Assembly (NCBI GenBank): GCA_964059195.1
Contig: CAXKWD010000009.1
Location: forward strand, 47,897,160-47,961,159
Source of the DNA: Ectobius pallidus
Taxonomy: Eukaryota > Arthropoda > Insecta > Blattodea > Ectobiidae
Length of the DNA: 64,000 bases
Direction: 5' to 3'
Under the pieces are notes generated by a model. That model had not been told where the DNA came from. It was given only the letters and a program-made list of their open reading frames with translations, and made no database searches. A program made the position numbers and the translations under genes. Shown in pieces: positions 44,644 through 55,300 of the stretch. Each line of letters starts with the position of its first letter. The first letter of the stretch is position 1.

Positions 44644-45414
44644 ATAAAGAATGGTAACTCACGTTACGCACATGATGGTAACTCACGTTACATAAATAAA
44701 ATCCCCGATACTAGGAGAAGGTTATAAGATGGAATTTTTTTAAAAATATCCAATCATCACTCATATTTGTGAGAAGGAGAAAAGTGGCATATAGATTGAC
44801 GTTCATTAATATATTTCTGAAAATTTTAAAAAATGAGGGTTTTGGTAACTCACGTTACATATTGGAAGTTAGGTTAATTAAAAGTTACTCTATTCAACAT
44901 GCCTAAAGATATGCTTTCAAAAATTGAAAGAAAAGAAGAAGAAACTATACTCTTTCAATTAATGTACATGACGTAATAACTGTTGTAATTTATTGAGATG
45001 TTCTCTTACCTTGAAAGTGATCAAATTTTCACCGTGAACAAACGCAACATGCACTCTCCCAAACAATGGCTGCCAGAAGTGAACAACTGGTTTTGGAGGG
45101 AAAAATCAGCCATGCCAATATAATTTGATATCCTGACTATAAATATTTCAAGGGGGGAAAAATTCCGATAAAAAATAATTTTTTTTTACAATTCCCAGTT
45201 TACATGGAATGACCCATTACAAATTGACCAACATCTTGACTGGAAGGCACATACTGAAATGATAATTCCAAAACTAAGTTCAGCATGCTTTACCTTAAGT
45301 GTTCTGAACCATATAAGTTATTAAAACAGGATGCCTTACGTATGGTGTATTTTGCAAATTTCCATGTCTGTAACGAAGTATGGAATCATATTCTGGGGTA
45401 ACTCAACCAATAGG

Positions 45415-46130
45415 GGGGGGAAAAAAAAGAGTGCGTGGAACTCCACGCGACAGAAGTAAAACTTTATTTTATTTTTTCAATTTTTGATTATTGGATTTTT
45501 TCAATTTTGCATTATTGGACTTTTTAATATTGGGTTTTTGGACTTTTTTAAATTTTTTATTTTGGATCTTTGAATTTTTAATTTTGGATTTTTTAAATTT
45601 TCGATCTTTGAATTGTTTATTTTTTGATTTTTTAAATTTTATTATTTATTAAATTTTGGAAATTTTTTTTTTTAATTTTTAATTTTTGGATCTTTGAATT
45701 TTTTAATTTTGATTCTTTGAATTTTTTATTTTTTTGGATTTTTTAATTTTGTATTTTAGTTTTTTCAATTATGGATTTTTAGATTTTTTAAATTTTGGTA
45801 TTTTCGATTTTTTAATTTTTAAATTTTGGAATTTATTATTTATTAAATTTTGGATTTTTGGATGTTTTGATTTTTATTTTTTTTAATTTTGGAAATTTGT
45901 ATTTTTTAATTTTGGATTTGCGCGGTAATGAACCTCCGGGTTCCATTGAGGAAGTAAGATCTGAAAAATTTCCTTTGATTACTCCTAATCATTGAGTTGA
46001 TTGTTTTCTGTGCAGTCCGCACCGAAACAAGTCGGTTTTGAGTGTGACTGATTTCGTGACGGTTTTAGTGTGACTGATTTTCCCGATTCACCCTCTACCG
46101 CCACTAAAGAAGTTTTACTTCAAAAATATT
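45415..46130 (+). repeat. GGATTTTT-filled element, copy 2, with TAGG duplication
   Basis: A 716-bp unit inserted in the RT pseudogene. TAGG at 45411-45414 and 46131-46134 flanks it, and removing the unit with one TAGG rejoins the frame (..STNR-LQKQ..). The left end is six G, an A-run, then GAGTGCGTGGAACTCCACGC; the right end is AAGAAGTTTTACTTCAAAAATATT, written here as its last bases before TAGG. The filling is a T-rich degenerate tandem of TTTTGGATTTTTTAAT-like units from about 45470 to 45915. The internal AATCATTGAGTTGATTG...GTGCAGTCCG block is shared with copy 1. Confidence 0.8.
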
Positions 46131-46902
46131 TAGGTTACAAAAGCAAGCAATTAGAATAATAGCCTATGTGGAAAGGAAAGGAATCATGTAAACCGCTCTT
46201 TGAAAAATTAAAAGTCCTCACTCTCACAGGGGAGTATAGATACTCTGTTATGTCTTATATGGTAGATAATATTGAGAGATTTCAACTAATATCAGTGTTC
46301 ATGAACATACTACTAGAAACATGAATGATTTACATAGACTGGTTAATTCATTAAAACTTTTTCAGAATGGCGCTTATTACTCTGCAATACAGATATACAA
46401 TAAGCTACCTCTACAACACCAAGTTCAACTTGCTGAAATTAGCCTATGGTAAAAGATTTGAGTAGTTTCTGATCACAAGAAACAGTCTAATGGAATGCTG
46501 ATGTGTTCCTTAGGCTTAGTTGTTTATGCTAAATATATAATCTCAAACTCGTCGATGTATATTAAATTCTTATTTCAAGATTACTTTGTTCTCTTTTGTG
46601 ATTCAATGTACACTGCAAAATGAGTATCTGTTTGTGGCACTTCAGCCGCTGATTGGCTGTCCACGAGAGCCAATCAAAATGCTTGGGGGGCTTTGAACAT
46701 CACAAAATATAATATAAATTAGAATTGGTCAATCACATTTGCCTTAATATAAATTTTTCTGAGCACTTCTTGCTACTCCATAGAATAAATGTGGCATTGT
46801 TTTCGTGGAATGTTTGTCATTTATTACTTTAATGTAATCTTCAAGATCTAGAATCATTTAGTCAACCACATAAAGAAATAAATAAAATATTTTTGCTTTC
46901 AG

Positions 46903-47078
46903 GAATGTACTGTTCTGTGGTCGGCACACTTGCTAAGGTTTCTGCATTGCCTGAAGTTGGTGCCATAAAAATAACAGACTTAAGTACAAATGAAGTATTT
47001 TCTTCACTCTGGCAAATGGAAGTGGAAGAACTGAATCTCCTGGATCTGGAATATGCAATGCCAAGAATGACAGAATAA
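46903..47078 (+). CDS. RMI2: RMI2, exon 2 (58 codons with stop)
   Basis: Completes the OB fold: GMYCSVVGTLAKV is the strand after the splice, followed by GAIKITDLS and SLWQMEVEELNLL. These match the conserved end of RMI2, where the vertebrate protein has the same KxTDLS...W-x-x-EVE-x-L spacing and contacts RMI1. Exon 2 starts after a strong polypyrimidine acceptor (TTTTTGCTTTCAG). The stop TAA is at 47076-47078 and a poly(A) signal follows at 47111. The C-terminus is a few residues longer after the last strand than in vertebrates. I find no break, so the gene should be functional if the 15 kb intron is spliced. Confidence 0.9.
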
Positions 47079-47110
47079 GAACTTTGTAAAAATACTTTTA
47101 TTACTATCTA

Positions 47111-47116
47111 ATAAAA
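47111..47116 (+). terminator. RMI2: RMI2 poly(A) signal AATAAA
   Basis: AATAAA 33 bp after the RMI2 stop codon. It would give a very short 3' untranslated region. Confidence 0.6.
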
Positions 47117-47699
47117 AATATATAATTAGTAAGGTTATTCAGGTTTTCTGTACATTAAAAGTGAGCACTGCTTTGGATTTGTTTTTTCCCATGCTTCAAA
47201 TTGGATCCCAAATTTTCCTTTGAACTATTCAAACACATTTGTCACCTTTAATATGATGTATATATTTTTGTAATTCTATGAAAAGAAGTGTCATGTCAAA
47301 GACAACATTTAGATTTCACTTTAAAGATAATATATGAGCAATGAACTCTCTTGCAGTTCTCATAAATAATGCAGTTAACAAGAAGATAGTCTGATATGTC
47401 ATCAGAATTTTCTTTCTTCTCTTATGCTGTTAAAAAGTAACAAATATATAAAACAGTACAATCTGAAACTTGTCAATAACACTCTTAATCAATCAAGCTA
47501 TGAAAGTGAACACATTATCAAAGTAGTAACCTAGTCTTCACATACAATGCTGTTGCTTCAAAACCTTTACAGCTACATACTTAAGCAGCATTCTTCACAT
47601 TCATGCAACATTTAACAGTTTTTGGGCTATATCATACCAGTGCTTGGATGCTTTCTAAACAGAAGTATTGGACTAATTAGTTATAAACTATACCTTTTA
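47117..47699. other. Unassigned spacer after RMI2
   Basis: AT-rich, no coding signal or repeat recognised. Confidence 0.4.
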
Positions 47700-48226
47700 T
47701 TTTTAAGTGAAACTTCTTTATGCGTGCTAGGAGTAAACCAAAGTTGCATTATGCTCTAGCGTTACGAACAAAATCGTCACGAAAGTAGTGGGTAAGTAGC
47801 AAGCATAGAGTTGTTATCGAAAGAGTGGGGCCACGGGAGTGTGCGGGGGGAAAGGTATCAGGCATTGAGTGGGGGGCTATTACTACTTCGAGCTAGTGGC
47901 GTGGTGAGCCCTTCACCATTATAAATGGCTCTACTCGTTGCGTGAGCATCATTTACACGTCAATAACGTTCTTGGAACTTAACAAAAACGTCCAATTCAT
48001 GCAAACCAACACAGTGGCTACGATCAGTGACAGTTTGGGCATTGGTTCATCACAACTGTGTTAGTGTCCTATACATATTCAATTTAAAATGCCAAAAAAT
48101 GAATTTATTTAATTTTTTTATTCAGATTTTCTTCTTCTGTTCGATATGTATTCCTCTATTTCACTCTCAACGTTGCCAAAGAAGTTTCACTTCTGTCGTG
48201 TGGCGTTCCACACACCCAATTTTTTT
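47700..48226 (-). repeat. Copy 3 of the GGATTTTT-type element, inverted and lacking the tandem filling
   Basis: Read on the minus strand it begins GTGTGTGGAACGCCACACGA, then CAGAAGTGAAACTTC, and ends AAAGAAGTTTCACTTAAAA. AAATCGTCACGAAA at 47770-47783 matches the TTTCGTGACGATTTT block of copy 1. The inside is unlike the T-rich filling, so the filling is not essential to the family. Confidence 0.6.
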
Positions 48227-48918
48227 TTTCTTCTTTGGCAAAAGGATTATTAAATAAAACACAGGGGGCATTCTATGAAAACATCTACGGTGCACAATTC
48301 ATGAAAAATAAATTATTTTTCTTCAATTTCTACACAACACACTGTTTACATTTCCATGTTGGAAACCTACTCGGTTAACTTCTTAGATGGTGGCACTATT
48401 GTGATTGTTGAGTGATTTGGTTGGCCAGATAATACAAGTGCAAGAGAATGAACCAAAAGTATTTAAATTTCTTCGCAACAAAGAGTTCTTTTTGCTTCAT
48501 AACAATGACATGGACGAAGATATTCGTGCATCAGGGTGTGCCTAGCATTATAAACCCCACTACTTTATACACAAACATTCATATAAAAGGAATAACATAG
48601 CTAGCTATCAGGCAGCAAATATTAATTTGATTTTTTTTTTTTAAGAATTGTGTAAGCAATACGTATAGAAAATTGAGTTTAGGAGTGCACACCCTGTAGT
48701 GATGCATATGCTATAAATACTGGAACACTGGCCCAACTTTTTAAATTAAAATTTTTTTAATGTAAAAATGCAAAATCTTAGAAGTCTTTCAAATTACAAA
48801 ATTATTGCAGATGAGTTGTAGTATGAACTTATTCACGAAGGTATTTAGTCTATTTTGTATTTTGTGTCTGGAGTATTAAAACAAGTATTCGAAATTGGAC
48901 GTAAGTATAGCCTATATA
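48227..48918. other. Unassigned spacer
   Basis: No recognised element. A 46-codon open stretch at 48405-48545 looks mildly protein-like but has no start, splice site or known motif. Confidence 0.35.
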
Positions 48919-49179
48919 CAGTGCCAGCGAGAGTTTTCACGGGCCCCAGGGCTGAAATACTTTGGGCCCCCCCACTACACCATTAGATTTATTGGCACAC
49001 TATTTTTATTCACACAAAATCGGCCAAGGAGTATTGTATTTGTGAAAAGCAATTCCTTCTTCCTAAAGATGAAAAGACCCACACCCACTTCCTAAGGGAA
49101 TAAAAACAAATTTTCTTTATTTTTAACTTTACTTACAATTGCAACTTGTACAAATTAGTGTTTTCTATTCATTAAACAA

Positions 49180-51534
49180 CTATAAAATGCCCTTTCTGGC
49201 TTTTTTCTTTATGGCAAAATCATCAATTATTTTGTCCAAGTTGATTTTCCTAGCAAGTTCTGTTTCAACAGCTAGCACGTTTCCAGATTTGAGGCTTTTT
49301 GCGGCATTTAGCAGGTCAAATGGCAAGAGGTAATTTTTATCGAAATTGGCTGCATATATAGATTTCAAGTTAATTCATCTGATAGCTCTTCTCCCAAATC
49401 TGTGGGATATCGGTTAACAAGTGCTTTTGCTTGTTACTGAATTCTATCCTCAGTAATTTCTCTGCAAGACCAATGCACTGTAAAGTTTTTACACAATCAG
49501 CTCACTGATTCAAACCGAACAGTCACATATAACATAACAATAACATAGTCTAAAATGATGTTAAATACGGATCATCTGAATAATGTTTGTTGATCTGTAT
49601 CTGTTGTATCCATCTCCTCAGATATATTCTCCTTGTTGTAGTCTCCAAACTTTTTCCTTTTCTCAGCTCTCTTGAATTCTTCCTCAAGCTGTTCAGGCCG
49701 GCCGATATTTCAAGCAACTACTAGAGCTTCATTATATATATAGGTTTCCATCCTTGATTGCAGAACATCTTCAGTTCTTACACGAGAGAGTACAAGTTGT
49801 TTTAGGCAACATCCATAGTTCCCCCCCCCCCAGTGTTTTTAATACTCTATTGACTATATCAATGGAATTAAGAATTTTAACTCAAATAGATGCAAGGAGA
49901 AGGCAGTTGAAGGTTTTTAAATACTTTTCCAGGCGGCCATTTACATCATGTCGACGCTCAGCTGTCAAATTCAACTTCTTTATTTCCTCAAGGGTTTCCA
50001 TGATTGCTGGAAGGTGTGCAGCATCTGGTTTGACACTCTCTACTCATGCTGACCATCATGTTTTAGACATCAAGTAAAGTTAGCTGGGTACTTTCTTTTT
50101 AAAGATTTCCCACCTTTGGAGACTGGAGCTAAAATATTAAATAATTTTTGGACAGATCCAAAAAAGGTAATTGCTGTGGTACAGCTGCTTGTTCCCCACA
50201 GAAGATTTAAAGAATAGCAAGTGCTAGCGGAATAAATAGCCTCATTATTGGCTGCAAGTATGACTGCCTGGGCTCCTTTATATTGTTACTGTTGTTTTTT
50301 CCTTGCCCTTTACAGTCTTTTAAGGGAATTCCAAATTCATTCAGCTTGTCCATTATAAACCTAGCAATAACTTCTCTACTTTTCTTTGAACAATCACTGA
50401 AGCACAGTAAACGTTCTTCAATGTTGTTGTTAGATCAAGAGTCTATAGTTTTATATGGTTTATATTTGCCTCTGTGTTAATTGGCGCCTCCGCCAATTAA
50501 TTGGCGCGTGAATTACTCATATCCTGTGCAGGTGTGGACTTGCAGCGTGCCATACCACGCCAGTGTTAGTTAGTTCGGATCGAGTCGTCACGGTATATAG
50601 ACACGCGTCACAAGCGTTCCTAATTGTGTGGACCTTTTCGCTATATATATCAATTCCTCATCTGTAACTCCGCGTATATCAGGCTCCTAGAGTGTAGGCA
50701 GCTTTACGTGTGAAATCCAGGAAATAATCTTGTATTTTAATGTTAGTTACAAGAATTTACATTGGTCTAACCTAGAAGCCTCGTGCTGTGTACAGGCTGT
50801 GTCTAGCGTTACCTTCGCCAAGGGGCGGGAGAATAGTTTTCTACAAGAACATTAACTGTATTCATTCTTTTATTATTATTGTGTATAAGTGCTGTATCCA
50901 TTAGTTCAGAATTCAGGCTTCTTGAATATATACCATTGCAAATTACCCAGGTTAAAATCTCTGTCCCAGCAACCTACAGTCCATTGTCTCCCTTCGATTA
51001 TTATTTAATTGGCATATGCCTGGTCCTCCGAAAACACCTCCATTATACCTTTATTCCTAGTTACCATAACTAACAGTTGTATGGGTGACTGTCTACTTCC
51101 TCTGTCAAATTGATATACCTGATCAAATAACACAGTTTGCTCCACATGTGCAGAGTCAGGGATAGCACCAACTATAAGTGAAAAATACCTTGCATTTTCT
51201 CTTTCTTTGAGAATTCTTCTAGTTACTCTTGAGGAACAAACACCAATAAATTCATTCTGAATGTCATGTGACAGGTAGCGAGCTTGCATTCTATCTCCCT
51301 TCTCTTGAAAATGGCAAACTTAGCCAAATGGTCACTTAAATTGTGACCGTAATTGGTCAGCTGCTCTAGCCCTCCTAAAAAAATTCCAATTTGATGGCTC
51401 ACTGACTTGATCCATCTCCCCTCGAATGGCAAGCCCTCTTTCAGTGATGACTGTCCTTTCATAACCTCCTTATCTCTGTTGTCTTTCTCTTTTCTCTTCT
51501 TAGCACCATTTTTATGTTTACAGTTACTCATCAT
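49180..51534 (-). pseudogene. hAT transposase pseudogene
   Basis: Read from 51534 downwards it has a basic start (KHKNGAKKRKEK), FEGRWIKSVSHQIGIFLGGLEQL, then SHDIQNEFIGVCSSRVTRRIL, RENARYFSLIVGAIPDSAHVEQ. These are the DUF4371-type core with its first catalytic Asp region. After an interruption (50477 to about 51003) it resumes with RLLCFSDCSKKSREVIARFI, LKDCKGQGKNNSNNIKGAQAVI, CYSLNL and TTAITFFGSVQKLFNI. A last piece (49180-49368) is LLPFDLLNAAKSLKSGN. Such proteins are often annotated zinc finger MYM-type 1-like. Multiple stops and shifts make it inert. Confidence 0.8.
50477..51003. mobile_element. Unclassified insertion within the hAT pseudogene, starting with a perfect hairpin
   Basis: The hAT coding sense is interrupted here for about 525 bp. 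The left edge has TTAATTGGCG-CCTC-CGCCAATTAA (50477-50500), a ten-base-pair perfect stem with a four-base loop. The right edge has TTTAATTGGC (51005-51014). The inside includes GGCGCG and CpG-rich words unlike the surroundings and no coding frame. A clean target duplication was not found. Confidence 0.45.
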
Positions 51535-52090
51535 TCACTATTTCACTTACTCGTACAAATAAAATCATATATTAACAGAATCACAGAACAAACAATATGA
51601 TTACTTGATGAACTACAACACTCTCGAATACAGAATATGAATGAACTATTCACAGATTAGAGAGTGTAACATAAGACAGATTGGTCACTCTTACTACAAG
51701 AAATGGACAAAGTGGTGACACTAGTGGTTTAGTCAGGACACAACCGTTGTTGGATTTATGTTACAACAGTTAGATATGCAATTATTCAGTTTAAATCTCT
51801 TGCTTGCTGCAATATATCAAGCATATTATATATATATTATTAAGCACCTTGCCATTTATCAGCCTAAAATATTTTGCCTGGGCCCTTCTTAGGGCATTAG
51901 CCCTACCTACCCCCCTCTCACCGGCCCTGCCTACATAAAATTTCAGTCATAAGGTTTTCGGAGTTCTGATTTTCGAAAGTTTCAAGTATTTAAGTTTCGA
52001 ACTCAAGCTTTGAGGACTTAAAATTCAGATTTCTACATATCTCTAATCCAAATACTATGAGTTGAATTGAACATTGTAAATTTCATTTTG

Positions 52091-52209
52091 AAATGAATTT
52101 ATTATATTAGTTTCATTACTGAATGTTTCGTAGTGCTTTGAATTATGTCAAAATGAATTTATTATATTAGTTTCATTACTGAATGTTTCATAGTGCTTTG
52201 ATTTATGTT
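52091..52209. repeat. 60-bp tandem duplication
   Basis: Two adjacent 60-bp units beginning AAATGAATTTATTATATTAG differ at only a few positions, so the duplication is fairly recent. Confidence 0.9.
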
Positions 52210-52213
52210 GCAG

Positions 52214-52323
52214 CAGTGGATGCGCTTGCTTCATACAATGAAGATATTGCATCTAGCATACACCGCTTCAACAAAACCAATTCTGCCCTATTATCCCCTT
52301 TAAATCCTGCTCTTAAACACTGA
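52214..52323 (+). CDS. Candidate terminal exon of an unrecognised gene
   Basis: After TTTATGTTGCAG a frame of 35 codons reads AVDALASYNEDIASSIHRF and NSALLSPLNPALKH to a TGA at 52321. The composition looks like real protein and the acceptor is acceptable. I do not recognise the sequence, no partner exon was found, and the length is too short to exclude chance. If real it would be the last exon of a plus-strand gene lying across the hAT at 48.9-51.9 kb. Confidence 0.25.
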
Positions 52324-55300
52324 TGAGTCCCAGTGCTTGACACAAGAGCTCTTGCGATTCAGACTCCTGAACAAATACTATGTTGCCTAATCATTCAGAC
52401 GCTTGCACCTTTCTTGCCATGCAGCTATGCAGTCTGTTCCAAAACATGAGCTCATGCAGTGTGATCTGACTCCCAGATCATTGGCAATCTCTAGTATGTT
52501 TGCCTTCTAATACCAACAGAGAAAGTGATATAAAAGAAATCATTTACAATTCAAATCATAAATTCTCTTATATTTCTCATCATTATCTATTTAATGAAGG
52601 AGTTAGATAAGATCAAATTGCACCCAAATTGACACAAACATACAGCTATCATGGAACGTGTCACATGTGGAAAGTGACCCACATGTCTATAATCCACGTG
52701 GTAAGAGTCCAGATAGTGGCCAGCAGGGGAAAAACCATGACAGAGATGTGCAGACTTAATGAGAGTAAAACTGATGACAGGCTTTGGTTCCAAGTGTTCC
52801 TAACATGGCTTCATCACTTAATAGGGCAGACAAAGAAGAATAGAAAACGGGAAGGCATCCCTTAGTGGGTACAGTGCAAGCAAAAACAGCTTCGCCTATA
52901 ATAGGATAGCTTCCCTTTAACCAGTTTTATCTGTCTATGGTGTAATATGTGATATTTTAAACCAGAAAGTAAATATGCTACATATTTCCTATTCTTTTTA
53001 GTAAATGAAAAAGAGAAAAAATGTCAATAGAATTCTTATTACACTTTTAACAAATTACACAAGTATGTACCATCAAACTTCATAAAAAGAAAAATAATTC
53101 ACACAAGTCAGTCTTTTCCAAGCACTGAAACATACCCTGTTTTCAAATCTCAAAATATTTGGAGGGTGTACATTTACAGTCCATAATATAAAATAATCTG
53201 TCAAAATCATTTGTATCTTAATAAAATAGATTTTAAAAATTATTGCAATGTAAGTATATTCCAAATGTTATTGCCAACGTACATGTATGGTATTGAAAAA
53301 ATTAGAAATGCATTCAGAATCAAATTCATTTTTAGAAGCAAAGAAGGCTTGGGTGATTTGCAATTACCGTACTGGAAAAATAACACATACTGCAGATATT
53401 TTTAAAAGTTATAAATATGAATAATGATACATTTAAATCATGTTCCTTTTTTTGGTTACAGAGAGGCACTGACAGAATCTCCCAAAAACAGACTACAATG
53501 CAGTTATTATACAATCTTAAAACATTTTTTTGAAGTTATTATACAATCTTAAAACTTTTTTTGAGAATATCGCAAAAGGAGATATTTTCTCAATCAAGAG
53601 ATAGTACCGGTTGAAGAAAGTTTTGACATCTTTCAAATCAGATCCTCATAAGATCTTGTTATTTTTCATTATCGAGGTATTTATTCACAGACTGACAGAT
53701 ATGCAGACAGTTTTTTTAAATTCAAAGTAGTATTCAAACACGTATTTCTGTTAAGATCTGCATATTTAATAATTCTAGAGTGAAATATACTTCCTCTACC
53801 AATCAGCAGAAAACAAAGCGTATATCTCTAAAAAGCCATTTTTATTTTCTGAATTTACCAAGCTTTTCTCCACAAGAGAGTGACTGTACAGTTAGGGACA
53901 AACAATTGAGCAAGCAGGATATTTTATAAATTCAGTAACATTTCATTGCACTTCCTCAGTCGGAAAAACCTAAGTTTCACAAGTGTACGCCATTTCCACA
54001 TGGAACTGTATTAAATGGAATGACTGACTTAAACCATGCGATATAAAAGTAATTATATATGTTTCTGAACCACAAGTCATAATAATATTATGTTCAAGCA
54101 ATTTAAAGCATACTCTTATAGAATTAAACATGAGCAGTTCTAGTTATTCTGTTACTTCAGGTAAAAAAATATAGAGGAGGCATGAAAGATGGAAAATGAA
54201 CATGGAATTCTACCATTGTTTTAACCATATGAGGAAAGTACATATCCAGAAAAACAAAGACGGACTTATAAATGTTGACATCCCTAAGGAAAAAAACCCA
54301 TTTTCAAATTCATACAATCTGGAGGAGATCTGGTAGACAGAGAAACAAACTTGTCAGTAGATCTCAGCTGAAGATTAAACTTTCGAAACATATATATTCC
54401 AACTTGGGGAGATTTTACTTACACTAATTATGTGCAGTTGAATGCCTTCAAGTTTAATGTTTAATAATGATTTATAATCAGACAGCTGAGAAAATCCACC
54501 TAAATCTCTTTAAATTTTAACAAGCTTTTTCATGTATTAAAACTGAATTGTATTATTGCTTTTTTGTTAAATAAGCTTTATTATGTTTGTAATTAAGAAA
54601 TAAAAGGCAATATTTTAACATATAATTAATATTAACAATAAATTTGCTGGTATATTATGTATGTTTATTTTGGTGTGGAAAGGAGCAGATGTAGGGGAGT
54701 CATAGAAGGAAATACTGTATGTAATAATGTGTATTTTGCCAATTATTTCAGTATTCTCAGGTTAACACTAGAAAATCTTTTAAAATTCCTGACAAAATTT
54801 AGTTTTTGTGTAGGATCCCTGGGTAATAACTTACCTCTTGTAAACCATAGCATAGGAATATAGTGCTTTTTTTCCCACTCAACACTTTTGTCCCTAGGAG
54901 TACATTCCACTGACTTTTTGGCTCAGATTAATTCACTAGTATTCAAGAATTGCTATGAATAATGGCCATAGTAGTTATTACCTACTTTTGCTTGTTAAAG
55001 TGCCTGAATTCTTTCCAATTTAGAACATTTATTCATAGTAACTGCTACATTGCCAGGGCCTCTTTATAACATTACAAGATTAATTATATCTACCCTTTTC
55101 TACCTCTATTGTCCCTGTTATTAAATATAATTTACAACCATTGGTGCTAATGCTGATAAAGTGTTTCTAACCATTCTAAATCCAGTATCAAAATTACCAA
55201 CATGTTAACCAGTAAATTATTTTTACACTATAGAATTATCTGTAAAACATGTACATAAGAAACTGCATTAGGGAAGACTCAATACAAAAAGTTACATTAG

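Larger units (their letters stand above)
41351..44858 (+). repeat. Subterminal motif array GGTAACTCACGTTAC, eight copies
   Basis: Copies at 41351-41365, 41532-41546 (variant), 41718-41732, 41740-41754, 43162-43176, 44653-44667, 44677-44691 and 44844-44858. Each holds the inverted pair GTAAC/GTTAC around a TCAC core, so the motif is a near-palindrome with a polarity, and all copies point the same way. The first touches the left terminal repeat. Binding by a transposon protein is inference. Confidence 0.9.
41339..45215 (-). mobile_element. DNA transposon 3 (Sola-like), GGGTCATTCCATG ends, ATTA duplication
   Basis: Both ends carry GGGTCATTCCATG in inverted orientation. ATTA flanks the element at 41335-41338 and 45216-45219, and excision rejoins the RT frame. 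Eight copies of GGTAACTCACGTTAC (one with TCGC for TCAC) lie in two clusters near the ends, all in the same orientation. Minus-strand frames (41783-42996) are remnants of its own protein. A Kolobok-like element sits inside at 43181-44643. The middle of a transposase is missing, so it is non-autonomous. Confidence 0.88.
41282..46452 (+). pseudogene. Jockey-like RT C-terminal region in three pieces (41282-41338, 45216-45414, 46131-46452)
   Basis: Piece 1 ends CIEEISNIKFLGL. Piece 2 begins QIDQHLDWKAHTEMIIPKLSSACF and ends YGIIFWGNSTNR. Piece 3 begins LQKQAIRIIAYVERK and ends YYSAIQIYNKLPLQHQ. This is the order found after the RT active site of jockey/CR1-type elements. The cuts at 41338/45216 (ATTA duplicated) and 45414/46131 (TAGG duplicated) rejoin in frame. 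The copy is also decayed: a stop follows LNHISY in piece 2 and frame shifts follow it. It is a 5'-truncated dead insertion in the RMI2 intron. Confidence 0.8.
31876..46902 (+). other. RMI2: RMI2 intron, 15.0 kb, almost filled with nested transposons
   Basis: Donor GTAATT at 31876 and acceptor TTTTTGCTTTCAG ending at 46902, phase 1. Of the 15,027 bp nearly all can be named: DNA transposon 2 with a BEL/Pao element inside (32203-41044), then a split RT pseudogene with three further insertions (41282-46452). The rest is short flanks, which have no coding sense (31880-32198 and 46460-46900). Confidence 0.85.
48919..51929 (-). mobile_element. Decayed hAT transposon (ZMYM/DUF4371 type) with 8-bp duplication
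   Basis: Ends CAGTGCCAGCGAGAG and, inverted, CAGGGCCGGTGAGAG. Flanks CCTATATA (48911-48918) and CCTACATA (51930-51937) agree at seven of eight bases, as expected of an old hAT insertion. It holds a minus-strand transposase pseudogene. Confidence 0.85.

Noticed and set aside
48405..48545. 46-codon open stretch with an acidic, protein-like translation
   Set aside because: No start, splice borders or homology; too short to exclude chance.
53040..54020. Possible long 3' untranslated region
   Set aside because: AT-rich and repeat-poor, but no coding end or poly(A) context ties it to a gene.
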